The notes below the pieces were generated by a model. That model was given only the letters and a program-made list of their open reading frames with translations, was not told where the DNA came from and searched no databases. A stretch of DNA of 64,000 nt from positions 588,950 through 652,949 of the forward strand of contig NW_008709979.1 in NCBI RefSeq assembly GCF_000327385.1, in the 5' to 3' direction. Below, piece after piece: positions 61,624-64,000 of this stretch (position 1 is its first letter; every line of letters begins with the position of its first letter). A program made the translations under genes and the position numbers. This DNA comes from Lottia gigantea. Lineage: Eukaryota; Mollusca; Gastropoda; Lottiidae.

Positions 61624-62058
61624 CAGTAAGATTAAAATCCAATCAAGCTAATCACTAAATACTAATCAGTATCTATTTGATCCAATTGACACTAACTCAT
61701 TTGATCGTTTTAGTTGTTGATGGACATGTGCTTGGTTTTTTCAATTACAAGATGATGAAACCTAGTAAACGAATAAATATTCATACCATTCATAATTTTT
61801 CTTTGACATTGTTATAAATTTTGTCATGGCATGAATCTACAAGTTACAAGTTCAAATTTTATTTTAATAGCAAAATTACGAATGCAATTTGCCTGATTTT
61901 AATTAAGAAATTGTTTCGTTTTAGGTTGAGAAAGAGTTGAGAAAATAAAGTGTACCATGGGGGGAAACTTGAAAATGGCCGCCACGACTTTTGTTTTTAT
62001 TTACTTTTCTTGAACAACTCCAAATCGAATTATTGCCACATATTTTAAAAATATCAGA
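61624..62058. promoter_or_regulatory. probable bidirectional promoter of POLR1G-like and TICRR genes
   Basis: Only 435 bases separate the two head-to-head start codons. AAAATGGCCGCCACG (61972-61985), close to the YY1 consensus, lies on the TICRR side. No TATA box is evident. A shared promoter is inferred from spacing. Confidence 0.5.
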
Positions 62059-64000
62059 ATGGGAGAACGTGAAATTAAAAATCAAACAGTATTCCTCATT
62101 GATCTTGAAACTCTAAATCTAACAAATGCTGCGGAAAGAAAACAAGTTCACCAATCAATTATTTTGTCCACCTTTCGAATTTTGTATTTTTTTCAATGTC
62201 AGTCTCATAAATTCAACACCGAGGATACTGGCAAGAAAGGAGACACCCTGAAATGGAGTTTCAAGTTTTTTCACTCATCAACTTACAAAGCTGTTCGAAA
62301 TCAATCCACTTTACGAGAATTTAGATTGAAACATTTCAGTGAATTTGAAAATGAATGTGAGAAGATCCTATCAAAACAACAGATGAAAAGCCAATCTCCT
62401 AAAGAAAATCCCCAAAGTAAAACTTCTAAGACTTCAAGTCCAGCTGATAATTTGTCAAAGGCCCTGAAAGAGGTTATTTATGACTTCCAATGGGAAAGTC
62501 CAGAATTTTTTTCACCAATGAAAGGACGTAAAAATCATCTGAAAAAAGCAGTACCCACTTCATCCAATTCAGTGTTCGTGTTTTCAAAGATACCAAAGGA
62601 TGCTCAAGACTTACGTAGCTTTTGTGGAAAGAAAGTGATAGATGATGAAGTTTTTATGGATTCATTTATGTCCTCATCATTATTTGATATGTTTCACATT
62701 TTATCTAAATTATCATTGTTTTGGATTGATACAGAACTTCATCAAACATTTAAAGTAAGTATATTCTATGACAGAATCTGGTAGGGAGGGTGTTTACTTG
62801 AAATGAAAAAGTAAAACTCTGAAGGAATGAATGACATTTTGCCACAGCTTGAAACTTGTTAACATACAAACTGTGGTGGTACAGTAATTGATATTAAAGC
62901 GGTCATAGATAAGTCAACGTTATTGCTTAGTTGCCCTATATTGATTATTATTGTACATGGGATTGTAGAGTGAAAATCTGTTAAGAGCCAGAGATCTAAT
63001 TTTGCTCTGTGTTATTTATAATTCAATATTTTTGACAAGTAAGGTATCAAATAATTTTTTTTTTCAGGATAAGAATGCTCAGGAAATAGTTAGTAAAAGT
63101 TTAAAGAAAGTTGGCGGTTGTTTTATTTCTCTGAACAGTTTAGTTAAAATTCCGCTTAGCAATTTCAAATCATGTGTTCATAAACCGTTGTCAGATATCA
63201 GTACAGAAAAACATTCCCTGCAGCCAGAGGAACAGAAAAATGATAGAAATTTTGGCTGCATATTTAATGACTTTATTAATAATTTACCTATTGAAACAGT
63301 GTTACATCACAAAATAGATACAAATACAGACAATGACTGTGAAGTAGAGGCATGTTTTAATCTTGTTGATGGTAAGCAATGTTTTCTTATTTTTTACCAT
63401 AATTTTAACTGGAATCTTATTTCATAAAATTACATATTCTTATTGACAAGCTTGGGGTAACTGTTGCTCACATTTTAGCACTGGTATTAAATAGTATTTG
63501 ATTGGATTGAATGGATTTTAAACAGTAATTTTTTCTTTAGGTGATACTTGTCATGCAGTTCCAGTTTTATTATCTTCCTGTTTGAAAAAAAATCACACAG
63601 ATAATTTGTGAGTATGAAAACATTTAAGTTTCTTAAGAGCTTTAGGATAATCTTGTCCAGAATAAGTAAACACATTGTAAAAGTAAATATTGACAGAACT
63701 AAATCAAGTTGTTAAAGTCAACTGTCAAATTTAGACAATTTAGATGAGTTTCTATGGAAATAGACAGATTTAATCAAACATGTTTCATTTTTTACTTAAA
63801 ACATGGTTGCTGCTATTCCTTTCATTTAGTCACCATACTGAATGATCAGTCTATACAAGACTAAAAAGCATTTATAGCAATTTTTGTCTATTTGAAAGGG
63901 TTGCAGCAAGTGATTCTACTGAAAATCAAAGTATATCCTTTACATTGTTTTCTGATATACACAATACCAACAAGATACCAACAGGAAATGATGTAACTAT
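62059..64000 (+). CDS. TICRR: treslin (TICRR), 5' part, runs off the right edge
   Basis: Exons 62059-62754, 63068-63371, 63541-63607 and 63899 to beyond 64000 join in frame to about 389 residues. The N-terminus has the treslin pattern: a hydrophobic start (VFLIDLETL), a cysteine/aromatic strand segment (FRILYFFQCQ), then WSFKFFHSS and a FSEFENECEKIL segment, equivalent to the start of vertebrate treslin (WAFKFFDS). Treslin, with MTBP and TopBP1, loads CDC45 to fire replication origins after CDK phosphorylation; the phosphorylated part lies downstream of this window. The ATG at 62059 is the first in frame. The gene is head to head with the POLR1G-like gene. Assignment rests on the N-terminal resemblance alone. 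Confidence 0.72.

Overview
The window looks like AT-rich, intron-rich animal DNA, most probably from a mollusc and perhaps a herbivorous gastropod. The case rests on intron-rich genes of metazoan-only families (p120 RasGAP, CRELD, treslin), a secreted GH10 glycanase built from many exons (endogenous GH10 enzymes are typical of plant-eating molluscs), a dense load of small MITE/SINE-like repeats, and many intronic minisatellites. The species call is inference. No retroviral or LTR element and no CRISPR array was seen.

Layout, left to right. 1-6.9 kb: mostly non-coding, with one orphan terminal exon plus poly(A) signal (1427-1551), a SINE-like copy and a direct-repeat pair. 6.9-10.6 kb (-): one large coding exon for a protein of about 23 C2H2 zinc fingers. 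14.9-23.6 kb (+): an 18-exon gene for a secreted 839-aa protein made of a CBM4/22-like module, a GH10 catalytic domain and, unexpectedly, three Cys-rich modules that resemble the C-terminal domain of PCSK9. 27.9-43.7 kb (-): a complete 24-exon RASA1 (p120 RasGAP; SH2-SH3-SH2-PH-C2-RasGAP, 898 aa by my splicing). 45.5-46.4 kb (-): CRELD2-like ER protein ending in KDEL, with its whole coding region in one exon. 49.4-56.6 kb (+): 8-exon ceramide glucosyltransferase (UGCG). 60.6-61.6 kb (-): RNA polymerase I subunit POLR1G/RPA34-like, head to head with the 5' part of treslin/TICRR (62.06 kb to the window edge).

All multi-exon models were spliced by hand. Every junction keeps the reading frame and uses GT-AG, apart from one GC-AG intron in RASA1.

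The least ordinary observations are: (1) the GH10 to PCSK9-type module fusion; (2) two separate tandem arrays inside RASA1, each amplified from an exon-intron junction (one multiplies a 3' splice site plus the start of the second SH2 exon, the other an exon end plus its 5' splice site); (3) a Helentron-like element inserted into the first array; (4) replacement of the D2-motif Asp in the UGCG homologue; (5) several MITE families, one with a perfect 8-bp hAT-type target duplication. The genes are a mixed housekeeping neighbourhood (signalling, ER folding, sphingolipid synthesis, Pol I transcription, replication initiation) and do not form one pathway.
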